Origin: Pratylenchus scribneri
Lineage: Eukaryota > Nematoda > Chromadorea > Rhabditida > Pratylenchidae
Assembly: GCA_030063045.1 (NCBI GenBank)
Contig: JAQSEB010000044.1
Coordinates: 124,001 to 188,000 of the forward strand
DNA: 64,000 bases
Direction of reading: 5' to 3'
How positions within the stretch are numbered: position 1 is the stretch's first letter; each line of letters opens with the position of its first letter. The notes under the pieces are model-generated. The model saw nothing but the letters and a program-made list of their open reading frames with translations, did no database searches and had not been told where the DNA came from. Below, piece by piece: positions 1 through 34,494 of this stretch. The position numbers and the translations under genes are program-made.

Positions 1-149
1 CTCCCTCATCGCCTCATTCATTCCCTCCCAATTTCCTTCCAATTCCATTTTGGTGATGATGAGGGCGCGCCAACGGAATTGAGAAATAAGGAGGAAATGT
101 CATCGAGGAATGAAGGGGAGGGAAATGGTTGGAAAAATAGAGGAATTTA

Positions 150-485
150 CGACATTTGCGGACGAAACGGTATCGTGCCGAAGATGGTAAAACTGCTGTG
201 GCATTGTTTATACAATTTTATTAGGCAATAAAATTAGCTATAAAATGATATCAAAAGCATTGGCCAATGTTGAATATTCACCGTGTTATGGCCAAAAACC
301 GTTTGTTTAATTAAAAATGTATTTCTGGCCATTTTTTGGCCATAACTCGGTGTATATTGAACATTGGCCAATGCTTTTGATGTCATTTTGTAGCTAATTT
401 TATGCCTTAATAAAATGCTATAAACAATGCCATAACAGCTTTACCACCATCGGCGCCAGCCAGACCATTTCGTCCGAAAATGTCG
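150..485. repeat. Foldback (MITE-like) element, about 336 bp
   Basis: Two arms of about 140 bases are near-perfect reverse complements (about 150-292 and 325-485), separated by a short AT-rich loop. Each outer end carries a CGACATTTNCGGACGAAA-type sequence. There is no open frame inside, so this is probably a non-autonomous DNA element or a long hairpin. Confidence 0.8.
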
Positions 486-591
486 GTGTCGGCTAACCAG
501 TGGGGGAATGGGGCGCACGAGACGGCTACTAGACAAAAGGATCCGAAAGTCCCCTCTCTTTAGACGAAACGACCGGGGGCGGTGATAACCT

Positions 592-1315
592 TTTTTCTCC
601 CCAAAAAAAACTTTTTTTTTCCCAAAAAAGTCTTTTTTTTCCCCAAAACTTTTTTTTCCCCCAAAAAACACTTTTTTATCCCCAATACCTCTTTTTTCCC
701 CAAAAAACACTTTTTTATCCCCAATAAACCCAAAAGTGAAAATTTTTTGATTTTTTATTAAAAATCATAAAAGTAAATGAAATGCAACTCATTTCACATG
801 TTCCAATGTGCAAAAAAATAAATTTTCTAATAAGTTTTATGTTTATGACTCGGATGTGGTTTTCCGAATTAGGGGCTAGGCTATCAGACCATGGGTTTTA
901 GGGGCTATGGGCTAGGGTTAGGCTAGGGTCGGAGGATGGGTTTTAGGGGCTATGGGCTAGGGTTATGGTAGGTTAGGGTCAGAGCATGGGTTCTAGGGGC
1001 TAAGGGCTAAGATTAGGGTATGTTTTTGAGCTAGATAAATCTAAATTTGTAATGTCGAAAGAAATTTATATGAAAATCATATTGAAAATATTGGGATAAT
1101 TTCATCTTCTGAAGCTTAAATTCCATTTACTTTCATGATTTTTAAGAAAAAATAAAAAAATTTTCACTTTTAGGTTTATTGGGGTTAAAAAAGTGTTTTT
1201 TGGGGAAAAAAGAGGTATTGGGGATAAAAAAGTGTTTTTTGGGGGAAAAAAAGTTTTTGGGGAAAAAAAAGATTTTTTTGGGGAAAAAAGTTTTTTTTGG
1301 GGAGAAAAAAATAGC
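592..1315. repeat. Foldback element with telomere-like core
   Basis: Arms of about 200 bases (592-790 and 1115-1315) are inverted copies: runs of CCCCAAAAAA with poly-T on the left mirror TTTTTTGGGG with poly-A on the right. The core at 866-1015 is a degenerate G-rich tract built from TTTTAGGGGCTATGGGCTAGG units, resembling telomere-type repeats. Short open frames here on both strands are low-complexity and not genes. The 18-base string GGGAAATGGTTGGAAAAA lies at 120-137 and 1349-1366, flanking this element and the previous foldback. Confidence 0.75.
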
Positions 1316-1366
1316 ATGTCCGGGGGCGCACATTTGGGCGAATGAAGAGGGAAATGGTTGGAAAAA

Positions 1367-1980
1367 GGAAGTGAGAATGCGGGCCAGCCGCCTCCCTATT
1401 GCCCTTTATTTTTATTGATGACAGTCGATTGATTTTGTTATATTGATGAGGAGGGCTAAGTAAGAATGAAAATGACTTAAAAAAAAATATCCAACATTCC
1501 ATTTAGGGCAGCTGATGAGGAATTTGATAAAAAATTTATTTTGGAAAAAAAATTTTAGGCACTGACATTTTTGGCCAATCCTTTTTTGCCCTTTTCCTGA
1601 TTTTTATTGACGTAGAATATTTAATTTTGAAGTGACTGACAATGAATTGACGGCTTTTAGTGTCAAAATCAGCCAACAAATTCCTTCAAAATTCATTGAA
1701 ATGAATAATTCATAAATTGGATGGGGAGCTCTGAATCATATGGGCACAGAGTAGAAAATTCTTTACGTGTAAATTTGGCCAAATTTATAATTTTAATAAC
1801 AATGGAATTTGTTGAATCACCAATTTATGGCCCAATTTTATGGAAAATGGCAAAGAATTAATTGTATGGATTCTATTTAATTTAGTACAATAATTCTGCC
1901 TTGATTCATGTAGTAAATTTAAATTCCTACTATTTTGAAGGGTTACAATTTTTTGCAGACAATATATTTTTTTTCACTTA
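1367..1980. other. Intergenic AT-rich stretch, no gene seen
   Basis: No open frame here has splice sites or recognisable protein sequence. It lies beyond the 3' end of the minus-strand lipid transfer gene that ends at 2527. Confidence 0.5.
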
Positions 1981-2265
1981 ATCGGTTTTATACCATTTTG
2001 CAGATCTCATCGAGTTGCGTCGAATGTATATATAAAATGTTAGGTTTTGACCAATTAAATGTGTTAAACCTTTTAAACCAGTTTTCCAGTTTTTGGTTTT
2101 AAACGCTTTATTTTGCGCCCAAACTATGACAATTTATATACCAATCGATGGGCCTTGATGAGATCTACAAATTGGTATTGTAGGGTCTAAAACTTTTTTC
2201 TGATTTATTAGATGTCAAAAACTGTTTTTGTCGGTAAAAAATTTATCGGTAAAAAATATTTTCTT
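1981..2265. repeat. Foldback family 'CTCATCGA', copy A
   Basis: An inverted repeat with conserved inner words CTCATCGA, GCGTCGAAT and a central pair of TTTTTGGTTTTAAAC-like tracts. The same structure recurs at 3531, 13797, 21690 (weak), 25795, 26440 (left part), 30300 and 63775. No coding capacity; MITE-like. Confidence 0.7.
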
Positions 2266-2526
2266 ATTTAATTCCTTTGATTGTTAGTCATCAATGTATT
2301 TATTGAATTATTTATAATTCTATAATCTATAATGAAAATTGAATTGCATCAAAATTTCATTTGAAAAATGCAAAAATACAAAAAGTTATATGGATAAGGG
2401 ACACAAGATGATGTATAAAAATTATGAAAATGCGGATTAAAAGCATAAAAATGTCTTGTCAAAAATTTCTTCTTTATAGTTCGATTATTTATATCATTTT
2501 CAAATGGCATCAAAATAAAAAAATTT

Positions 2527-5500
2527 CTAAGGCAAATCGAGAAGGCCATGTTGTCCATAAAATTTTTCAACTCGATCATATGCCATCCGAGTCATCTGCA
2601 CACAAAAAAATAGCAATAAATATTTTGTTAAAAATTCAAAAAAAAAAAAAAATTAACCTCCAAAAATCGTTCAGCAATTTGGTTAATTTTTTGTTGCTTT
2701 TCGTCGAAATCGGCCATTTCATTGGATTTATCAATTTCATTTATGCCAAACATTATTTTGATGAGTTGCGCCCGATTTGGGACCATTGCCGATGCACATT
2801 GAACTGAAGCACGGATATACCTAACAGAGGAAATTAAAATAAAATATTTTATAATAAACATTTTTCGGATTTAATTTAAATTTAATTAGAAAATGATAAA
2901 ATTTTAACAAGAATTTGGCGTCTTTTTGAACCATTTAACCTATTTTGGAACAATTTCAATGATGAAAAATATCATCAAAAATGTAAAAATTAATTCTGAA
3001 CATTATTTTATGGCAAATAAAATTAAATTCATATAGAAAATGTTGAAAAGATTGCAACATTTCAGATCAGAAGTAAATCCTTTGAGCGATTATTAAACTT
3101 ATATGATCTCAGAATCAATATGTAGACGAACCATTGATTATTTTTATTTTACTTAGAGTTAGATTTAATTAATTATTATTTAATTTTAAACTTAAAATCA
3201 AAATCGATTTAAGCGGTTTAATAAACTTTATTTTGGACAAAACCATTAAAAATTATATATTCTGTCTTGTTTTCTAAGAAAGGTAATTGATGGTATGAGA
3301 ATTTACGAGTAAACTGTCATTTTTATAATAATTGACATTTATAAAATTTCCAAACCAAGTATGATGTTTGCTGAGTGTTTCGGCATATGCCATTCGAAAT
3401 AAATTCGAAGTGGATTCGGTGGGTGAAGGTGGTTTTTGGACCAACTCAAAAACGGACGAGGAATGCCAATGACCTTATATGGAAAAATTATGGTTTTAAA
3501 ATTCATTTTATTTTAAATATTTTGTGTGCGGTTTTTTGCCGAGAAATCGGATTATTTTACTGAAAGTGTAATAACTTGTTAGTACTTAATTTTAGACAAC
3601 CAAACCATATACCAATTTTATAGAGCTCATCGAGACGCGTCGATTGATGTATAGTTTGTCGGAGTTTGGTTCAAAACTAAAAAAGTTATTATAAGCCTAA
3701 AACCAAAATAGGGTTTAAACGGTTTAACACTTTGAATTTTGGCCAAACCACGACAATCTATACATCAATCGACGCGCCTCGATGAGCTCTATAAAATGAT
3801 CAAGCACTAAAAATTATAAACAAAAAACTGATCTTTCGGCAAAAGAATCCGATTTCTCAGCAAAAGAACCCAAATCTCTCGGCAAAAAACTTGGTAATCC
3901 TTGGGAATTGCGGTCCCAAGAAAAAATTTTTTTGAATTTTCAAAAATTGGTTTCTGGGGTTTTCGGGGGCGTAGAACACGAATCTAAGATCCATTTTGTC
4001 ATATTTAACCATCTTGGTTAAGATATTGCCAACTTTTACCAAGAAAATGTCAAGGAGGACCAAGGCCAATTTTCAAAATATTTTCAATATAGGCATATTA
4101 TAGCTCAATCGACGCGGCTCGTCGAGCTGAATCTAATGGTATCAATTATATTATGCAATAACGACACATAGGTAAGTTATGACCAAAATAAAAATTTATC
4201 TTGGTAAGTTATTTAGGCCTCTAACTTGAGCCAATCGCAATATTATGAAATAAAAGTAGTACCATTAGATTCAGCTCGACGAGTCGCGTCGATTGAGCTA
4301 TAATATGCCTATATTAAAAATATTTTGAAAATTGGCCTTGGACCCCGTTGACATTTTCTTGACAAGAGTCGGCATTATCTTACCAAGATAGTAAATTATG
4401 ACAAAGTGGATGTCACATTCGTTTTCTACACCCCCGAAAACCACCAGAACCAATTTTTGAAAATTCAAAAAAAAATTTTTTTTGGGACCGCAATTCTCAA
4501 GGATTACCAAAAACTTTTTCTCAAATATAAACCTATGTAATCGAAGCAGTGTTCTTGAACCGGCAGCTTTTGGTTGTTTTGGTTCAGCGGAAATAGTACA
4601 TCCATTTTTGGATGGCACATTCCCATCAAAACATTCCGCATAGATCATTCCCTCAATTGTGGCATATGTTTGTGGGTCTTGGCCATGCAATTGGGCCAAA
4701 ATTGTGTGTTTACTGCGCAAATCGGTCTCCACAAACGAAAAGACAACACCAAGCTTTGAAAAGAGCCTTAGAAATGGGGAAAAATTTAAAAATATTAGAA
4801 AATTTTATTAATTTTCTTTGGATTTTCACATGCTTGGAATTTGGGTATTCTTAATTATCCACGACATTGGATTGATTAAGGATCCGTATTCCCAGGGTCG
4901 CAAAAAAAATACAGAGAAAATTATTTTGAGAATTTCATCAAATTGTGGAAATATTATAATAATAATGTAATTTGTAAAAGATATTGAGAATAAAAGAATT
5001 CTGAAAAGGATTACAAAATGTTCATCATTTTTAAATCAATTTTTAGACCAATTTTGAAAATGATTCTAAAAATAAAATGAAAAAAGATCGTCGAAATGTT
5101 ATAAATTTCAGAATATTTATGTAATATCTTTATTTTAAAATTATGCTAAAAATAGTTCAATTTTTATAATAATCTCAAAATGGATTTATTCTCAAATTTT
5201 ATTTTTACATTCATTTTCAGAATCATTATGAAAATTTAACTAAAATGCTTCTTAAAATAAAAGAATTCTCAAAATTTATTTTTACACTCATTTTCAGAAT
5301 CATTTTGAAATTTTGAGTCAAAATATTGTTAAAATAATACCATCCTTTTGGAAATGCATCCAAATTTTGAGAATATTCTGACCCAAACAATTAAAGGAAT
5401 AAATAAATGTTTTAATGGAGGATATGTATAGCCTCTTTAGCACAATGTTATGTTGCTGACTTTGGCACTTGACTACTCGGGTTCGAATCCCAGCTTCGGC

Positions 5501-7092
5501 AGATGATTAAATTAGTGAAATCAGAATCAGAACAAGGGATAAAAGTCAGAACAGTGCGCTAGAAAAATCAGAACAAGGGAAAAAATCAGAACAGAAAATC
5601 AGAACAAGGGAAAAAATCAGAACAGAAAATCAGAACAAGGGAAAAATCAGAACAAAGGAAAAAGTCAGAACAGAAAATCAGAACAAAGGAAAAGTCAGAA
5701 CAGAAAATCAGAACAAGGGAAATCAAATTTTTGCCCCATTTTCAGAATATTCTGAGAATTATGGCATTTTGAAAATGATTGTTTGACCAATTTTGAGAAT
5801 GAAGCTTAAAATAAGGCGAAAATGGATTTTGAAACGAATTTTATTTTTAAAATATTTCCAAAATTCCAAATATTTTTAGAATTGATTTTTTCGTTCATTT
5901 TTAAGGTATATTCTGAGAATGGAAATGAATTATATTTTTAGAATCATTCTCAAAATTGTATCATTTTAATGATATTCCCGGAATTGTCGTATTTCCATTT
6001 TGTTCCTATCTCTGAGAATCCCACGCATGTCGACATCATTCTCAGAATATCGACCAAAAAATGCGACTCTGGGTTATAGGTGATTCGGGTTACGGATGCG
6101 GCAGATAATAAGATAACCTATCCTTATCCACTAAATGTGACATGGTCAATTGGGCGACGTCCTAACTGGGCGACGGCACTTGTAGTTAATTAATGGCTAA
6201 ACCGATATTGTGTATTTTGACTTTTGATATCAAATCAAAGAGCGCACTTCTGACTATCGATAGATATAAAATTTATTTGTTTGGTTTGATTAAGCTTTGG
6301 TGGAATTGTATCCAAAAACCATGAAAAATTCGCAAATTTTTAATAGTAGTCTTATTTAATGATTTTTAAGTACAACTCTGCTAATTCTGAACTAAACCAA
6401 ACAAATTTTATATCTTTCGATAGCCAAAATGCGCGCTTTAATTTGATACCAAAATCATCAATATCGGTTTAGCCCTTAAAGAGCTACAAGCGCCGTCGCC
6501 CAGTTGACTATTCTCCTTTTATTTTGTAATCATCAGTCTTTATTTGAATAAATAATTTTGCAAAATTTATACCGCAAAAATTCTATTAGAAGCCCATGGT
6601 TTTATAAATTTCAGAGGCCCACCGAAGGGAGACTTTTCGTTTTTAAGACAAAAAATATTTATTTCGACTTAATTTCACCTCTAGTACATTGGTTATTTTT
6701 GACATATATTTTTCGAGGGTTGGGCTTCTAATAGAAGATTTACGGTAATTAATATTCCAGAAAAATATATTTTATAATATGTAAAAAAATTGGAATGCAG
6801 TAAAATTTTTCATATCGAATCTCTTGAATTATCCCTAAAATTCATTCAACAGAAACTTTTTTAATTCAGCAAAGGCGTCAATATAATGTGGAAGATTCGT
6901 TGAATTTGGGTCCTCAAGGGCCTTGGCCAAACTATGAATGACCACGTCAATGTCAAATTCATCAAGGTGTTGTTCTCTTTCTGTGCAATTTTTTGCAATT
7001 TCAATGGAAGTAGAAGACGATGATGTTTGTTGTGCCATTGAACCATTAATAATGGTGCCATTTTGGTATTTTAATGCTTCTTCTTTTTCCAT
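2527..7092 (-). CDS. Ceramide-1-phosphate/glycolipid transfer protein (GLTP domain), 5 exons, one frame break
   Basis: Predicted cytosolic lipid transfer protein of about 273 residues that would shuttle ceramide-1-phosphate or a related sphingolipid between membranes. Exons, 5' to 3': 7092-6857, 4766-4533, 3473-3356, 2820-2658, 2595-2527. All but exon 3 join in phase. Residues that bind the lipid headgroup in the CPTP family are present: Asp94 and Lys98 in ETDLRSK, Arg150 and Arg154 in RTLLRLHR, and His in AETLSKHHTW. The C-terminus FYGQHGLLDLP matches the family ending. A roughly 50-residue N-terminal extension is unlike human CPTP. Exon 3 is 118 bases where 117 (or 120) would fit: a five-A run at 3448-3452 (plus strand) carries the break, either an assembly error or a real frameshift. 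Intron 1 (2.1 kb) and intron 2 (1.06 kb) are packed with repeats. Confidence 0.9.
3531..3895. repeat. Foldback family 'CTCATCGA', copy B, in an intron
   Basis: Lies in intron 2 of the lipid transfer gene. The arms contain CTCATCGAGACGCGTCGATT and its mirror, with outer ends of the TTTTGCCGAGAAATCGG type. It abuts the next, different foldback at about 3886. Confidence 0.75.
3886..4525. repeat. Foldback element with arms of about 260 bases
   Basis: The left arm (about 3886-4145) and right arm (about 4258-4522) are mirrored, including TTACCAAGAAAATGTCAAGG and GCTCAATCGACGCGGCTCG. It fills the rest of the same intron. Fragments of the arm sequence reappear near 33470-33525 and 38220-38310. Apparent minus-strand frames through it are repeat sequence except for the part that joins the exon at 4533. 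Confidence 0.75.
5431..5500 (+). repeat. tRNA-like sequence (tRNA pseudogene or SINE head)
   Basis: A perfect B-box (GGTTCGAATCC) sits at about 5480-5490, with an A-box-like TTTAGCACAATG near the start. The 5' GCC pairs with the 3' GGC but the rest of the acceptor stem does not pair, so it is unlikely to be a working tRNA. A tandem-repeat tail follows at once, as in tRNA-derived SINEs. Confidence 0.4.
5516..5735. repeat. Tandem repeat, AAAATCAGAACAAGGGA units
   Basis: About a dozen copies of a 14-17 base unit (TCAGAACAAGGGAAAAA or TCAGAACAGAAAA), directly after the tRNA-like sequence and inside intron 1 of the lipid transfer gene. The surrounding 4900-6070 is rich in short TTTTGAGAATNATT words. 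Confidence 0.8.
6144..6509. repeat. Foldback element, GGGCGACGG ends
   Basis: Inverted arms with ends GTCAATTGGGCGACG and CGTCGCCCAGTTGAC. Inner mirrored segments include GGCTAAACCGATATTG and AAATTTTATATC. The ends contain a short duplication on the left. It lies in the 2 kb intron. Confidence 0.75.
6570..6747. repeat. Short foldback element, TACCG...CTATTAGAAGCCC ends
   Basis: About 178 bases with terminal inverted repeats: TACCG followed by TTCTATTAGAAGCCCA on the left, GGGCTTCTAATAGAAG then CGGTA on the right. A related end occurs at 63911. Confidence 0.75.
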
Positions 7093-7272
7093 CAGCAGAA
7101 AATTTTTTTATTATAATTTCTCAACAAGTTAGAAATAAAAATTTAATGTGTAAAAATAAATTAGCAAATTAATGAACAATGAAAATATTTCGATTAAAAT
7201 ACGATAAAAATTTGCGTAAAATAATTTCAACAACATTTATCCATTATCGAATCAATTCAACAAAAATATTTT

Positions 7273-8630
7273 TTATATGTCTATGATTATCGCAGAATCC
7301 GATAATTTAGCTTTTTCAATTTTGCTCTGTCCATCTTCCTTCCAATGTTCTTCTTCTCTTGGGTATCGTGCCAAATAATACAAATTCCAATTCCCATCCT
7401 GCTGGTCCTCACTGCGATAGAAAGTCAAAATTTCATTGGTTTTTGGATTTTCCAGTGTAAAAAATTCTTCCTCACTAATTTGATATACTATGTAAAAATA
7501 AATAAAAAAGATGGATGGCGAATTTGAATTAGAAAATTCCTTAAAATAATTTTAAAAAAAATGTATTATTATTTGCAAGAAACCTCTTTGATGTGATTGA
7601 TAAATGTACCCATTTGTGATCCGATAGTAGGATTGAATTGGATAATCTTTTGTTTTCCTTTAATTGATTGATTTGTCAGCCAATTATGAATAGCATCAAT
7701 GTCATCAATGGCTAGTAATGAATCAAAATGAAGAAATTCGATTTGGTCAAGAATTCCAGGAAAAAGTCGATTGAAGCCTTTCAAAAACGGTTCTTCAAAG
7801 TTGTCCAATAAAGAAGTTATTGTGAATTTGAATATTTTATTGGCCAAATATTCCAGCAAAGCATGAATCGGAGCAGAATATTTTTTGTCCATTTCAAGAT
7901 AATTAACAAAGAAAAGTACACATAAGTCGCAATTTTGTAGCAAACGATCAATGCTTTTGATAAAATCCACAACTTGTTCATCCAAAAAACTATTGTAATA
8001 ATCAATATCCAAAAAATGAATATTATAAACCTACTCTAAGCGAATGCTTCCAAATCCGTTAATATAATGCGGTGCTGGAATCGAAGCAATTGGAATATGT
8101 CTTTCATATAAAAATTGAAATTCAGCTCGAAAATTGTCCATATTATGACAAATGGCTTTACATTTACACCAAAGATCTGGAATCTTATGCGGCTTCACTT
8201 TTTGATGGAGTTTTGGCCAACAGAGTAGTTGGAATATTTTATTTGAGAAGCTCAATGAAGAATTGGCCATTTCTTTGCGACAAATAAATGCCAAGACTTC
8301 GATCAACCAATTTGGAACATATCTAAAAGAAATATTATTTTTGGGAACTTTATATATGGACATTTGGAGATATTTACATTTTAGTTTCTTCCAATTCCAG
8401 TTCACTAGACAAATCAGCAGATTGCGAAGTTGAAATAGCAATGGTAGTTGAATCGGCCAATTCTTCCTTTAAAAAATTCATTTTATAAAAAGATTTAAGT
8501 AAAAATTAACCTGTGAATTCCCCGTTTTTGATGCTTCATTTCCTTCTTCTAATTGTTTATTTTCTATTTCTACTTTCAACTCGACTTTTTTCTTCCCATT
8601 TTCATCATTGGTTTCGCTGCGCAATTCCAT
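7273..8630 (-). CDS. F-box-like protein of the plant-parasitic nematode family, 5 exons
   Basis: Predicted 389-residue protein. Exons, 5' to 3': 8630-8511, 8466-8378, 8322-8035, 7989-7584, 7539-7273; all junctions keep phase. An acidic, Ser/Glu-rich N-terminus (about 70 residues) precedes an F-box-like helix beginning YVPNWLIEVLAF. A C-terminal domain follows whose order of motifs (FLDEQVVDFI, IHNWL, FINHIKEEF, ENPKTNEILTF) resembles, from memory, the large F-box-associated family of cyst nematodes. Such proteins usually act as substrate adaptors of SCF ubiquitin ligases. Two introns are only 44 and 45 bases; reading through the 45-base one would hit an in-frame TAG, so splicing is needed. 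The stop is 180 bases upstream of the lipid transfer start on the same strand, suggesting a two-gene operon. Family call moderate, coding status strong. Confidence 0.7.
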
Positions 8631-10608
8631 AATTTGAATTTTATTATTTAAAAATTTACAATTTATAATTTCGAGAAATATTTCTAAAAAAAATATTTTA
8701 ATTTTATTTTGAAGAATTCTAAATTGAATAAAAAATTTATTATTTTTCCAGTTGGGGGTGTCTACTATGGTCGTTGGTCGACGAAAATTATATTTAATTT
8801 CAAAAATTGGCATCTTTTAATTTTTTAATAAGAATTTTTATTCTTCTTGTCCTTCGCAAGCAATATTTAAAATAAAAATAAACCTCTAAAAATTATTGAA
8901 TAAAATATTTAAGAAAACGAAAAATTTTATGGGTTCTGAATTTTTTTTTGTTAAAATATTGGAAAATTTTATAGACGTTCCCTATGGTTCCAAAAGATCT
9001 TTCTCCTTATTAATCAACAACTGTTGAGAATGTTTTTGGCCCCAAAATTACATCATTTGATGAAAAATGACCCAACAGCCAACAGCCAACACTCATTCCG
9101 TGTCGAGGGTCGAGACATAATAGGCGATGATGAGAAGGAGTATAGTGCAATTTTGGGGATCGATTTTTATTTTGTTTGCCTATCAATTTCTCGACTCTTT
9201 TCCACATCGCTTTAATAATTTGCAATTTTCTTTGTGCTGTGTGCTCTCTGCATTCTCGCGACTTTGTGTCCGATAGGGGGTTGGCCCGACCGAAGGGGGA
9301 AATAAGAGTTAAATTTTATATTTTTTTATCAGTTCATTCCAAAAAAATGCAATCGAACCGTGGAAGGGGAGAGAGTCTGATTGGCAATTTTGAAAGTTGA
9401 GGATGGCAATCATTTTTATTATTAATGTTAATGAATGCCTTTATCATCCATTATTAATGATAAATGATAAATGCGAAAGAATTTTTAGGGAATTTTTTAT
9501 TTTTTGATTCATCTTTTTGGGGTCAGCGGTTAACCAAAATCAGCCTAACAAGACGAATATCTCTAATTTTTAATTATTAAAAAAATAATTTATCTTCATT
9601 TTTTCTTCAAAAGAAGCTAATAATCAAATTGGCATCATTCAAAATTCAAAACCCAATTTTTGCCATCTTCTAATTTTTTAAACCAAGCTTTAGCTTTGGT
9701 GACTAAATATCCTCTTCTCATCCACTTTCCTACTCAAATGGCTGTATTCTTTCCCTTGTCTTTTTCCCTGTCTCTCCTTTTAGCCCACAATTTTCTCTCA
9801 TCCATCATTCGTAAAAAGCCAAGCCTTGGGCCAAGCCATTTGGCCACGGCCACTAAAGTATAAGTGTAGGCAAAATCCAACTTTTTTGAGCTCATCAGCG
9901 GAGAATTAATCGTTTGTTTATCAATTTTTTTTATCCAACAGCGTCATTGACAAATTCGACTAAAAAGAAAGCTTAAAAATAGCTTCTTCCTCCATGACAT
10001 TTTTTCGCTATTTTATTTATAAATACAGAGAGGAGATTTGTTTCATTTGGTCATTTTCCTTTTGACATATTTCGCGTTTTTGCATTTTACGGAATTATAA
10101 TTTAAATAAATCTAATAAAAAATTAAAAATTTAAAAATTTATGATAAATTTATTTTTTATCATTTTTTCAGGTTCAATCAATGGAGTAAAAAGGTCTCTG
10201 GGCTTACTATTTTCCCAAGGACATTTTTGTTTGTTTCTCCTTTCATTATGTTCCGGTTCCCTTTTTAAAAATTTCACTAAAAATTATCTTCGTATGTCCA
10301 TCGTATAAAATTATTAATTTTTTAAAATTTATTTTCCATTTTACAATTATTAATTTATTAATTATTACCAAGAGACCCTTCTATTAAAGGGAAATATTCC
10401 CCGCCCTCCCTTTTATGAAAAAACATTAATTCAAATCAAAATCTATTTTTACTATTATTTAGACGAAAAATTAATTTTGAATACCGCGAATTTCTATTGG
10501 ATAACTTTTTGAATTTTTAAAAATTTTCCAAAAATCTTATTAATTTATAATTTTTAGATCATTTAAAAATTTTTAAGTCAAATCCATAATTAAATATTAA
10601 ATTAAATT
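8631..10608. other. Head-to-head intergenic region
   Basis: Nearly 2 kb between two divergently transcribed genes, so it should hold both promoters. Less AT-rich at 9000-9900. Short frames exist but lack splice context or recognisable protein sequence. No repeat family of the window is seen here. Confidence 0.5.
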
Positions 10609-32938
<22,330 letters not shown>

Positions 32939-32955
32939 ACAAAATGGGCAAGAAG

Positions 32956-32976
32956 AATAAATTGTAGAACAATAAA
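32956..32976 (+). promoter_or_regulatory. Polyadenylation signals of the ABC transporter
   Basis: Two AATAAA hexamers (32956-32961 and 32971-32976) lie 18-40 bases after the TGA stop. Confidence 0.55.
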
Positions 32977-34494
32977 TTAATTATTTTAAAATTAATTTTT
33001 TCAAACCTTTTTATTTTTTTTCACCCAAAAATAACGGCTCATTTTTTGAAAAATTTTCTTCATCAATTAAATTCAGGTTCCCTAAAAAAACCTTAATTTT
33101 TCATTCACTCCATTTTAAAACCATTTATTAAATTAATAATTTATTGTGAATTTTTATCCCATCAAAAAATGGCCATTCAATCCCCAAAAACTGCACTCAC
33201 AATAATTTTGTTGAATTTTATTTAATGCCATTTAAAAATGTTCTGAAAAGTGCAAATTTTTGACTGATTCGCTTTGGATTCAAAAATCATTTGTATATTT
33301 TCACATTTATTTGAATAAATTTTCTCTTTGATTAATTAACCAAATATATGCTAATTTTGGCAATCCTAAAGAATCCTGTACGCTAAATTAAAAAAATAAA
33401 AAAACACATTTTCTATGGTAAAAATTGATGCAGAGTTCTAATCCAACATTTATTTCTTCACTTGTCATCTTGGTAAAATAATGTCGACTTTTACCAAGAA
33501 AAAACAAAGGGGAACCAAGGTTATTTTTGTTAGAAATTTTTACATAATAAAACCTTTAATAATTGTTCCCATTTCCAATTTCAATTCTATTTTTTCCGAT
33601 TACAGTTTTTTACTTCAACATAATTTTCCTCACGGCTCTAATTACCCACAGCCCCAAAGCAATTCTCCGTTCAAATTTCCCTCAATTCCCTTCCTTAAAT
33701 CATTATACCCAATTTTTTCCAATCCAGCGCAAATGCCTTCCGCCCAAATCCTAATTGGACCACACAATTCGGCGACCATAAAATTGTGGTAATTCTACGA
33801 TAATGGAAAATTTTGAGGAAGTTGTTAGAGGAAATGGACAATTTGAAGTTGTCGTATTTTTTCTTCATTATGGTCATTTTAGTACACATTTCCATTTATT
33901 AGCAATAGGACTGCGAAGCAATTGACAATCTAAGAAGTTATAAATCTTTTGAAAGCTAAATCGCCTTCTTTTAAAAATTTCAGTTAACATGGCTTTGCGC
34001 GGAAAAATAGACTCAAAAATTGTCCTACAGGTTAAAATTTAGGGCAAAGATGGCCCTATAGGGCAAAAATCAGACAAAAAAATGACTTCGCCAGGGAAAA
34101 TATTTAGCCAAAAATGACTCAAAAACGGGAAGATAAAATCTTAAGAAAAAAATGGCCCGCTAGGGAAAAATTTTAATTAAAGATGGCCGCATTAGGTAAA
34201 ATTTTAACCAAAAATTACCCCTCGAGGTGAAAGTTAGAAACCAAAAAACCGATCGGTTTGGATTTAGATTTTCGGTTTTCTGACCTCGGTTTTCGGTTCG
34301 ATTTTGGCCAAAAATGCCTCGATTCGGTTCGGTTGACCGACTTTGTCCAACTCTAATCAAAATGGTGTCAAAGTTTGTGTCTAAATTTATTTGAATTTGG
34401 TTTCTTTATTTCCTTATCCATTATTCCACCGAGAGGGCTATTACCATTGTTTTTAAATCAATTTATTTTTTTATTTATTTTATCCAACAGAAAA
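32977..34494. other. Intergenic; degenerate tandem repeat at 33970-34350
   Basis: No gene supported. A fragment resembling the arm of the 3886-4525 foldback lies near 33470-33525. At 33970-34240 a diverged tandem repeat of 30-40 bases has units of the type AAAAATGGCCCNCTAGGGAAAA. At 34235-34350 GATTTTCGGTTTTC and GGTTCGGTTGACCGA words occur. The region ends in TTTTATCCAACAG at 34490, a splice acceptor just upstream of the next start. Confidence 0.5.

Noticed and set aside
441..1418. Frames encoding FFGEKK-type repeats on both strands
   Set aside because: They arise from poly-A/GGGG runs in the arms of a foldback element.
8010..8040. In-frame TAG between two parts of the F-box-like gene, suggesting a pseudogene
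   Set aside because: A 45-base intron with GTAGGT donor and CAATAG acceptor removes it and keeps phase and family spacing.
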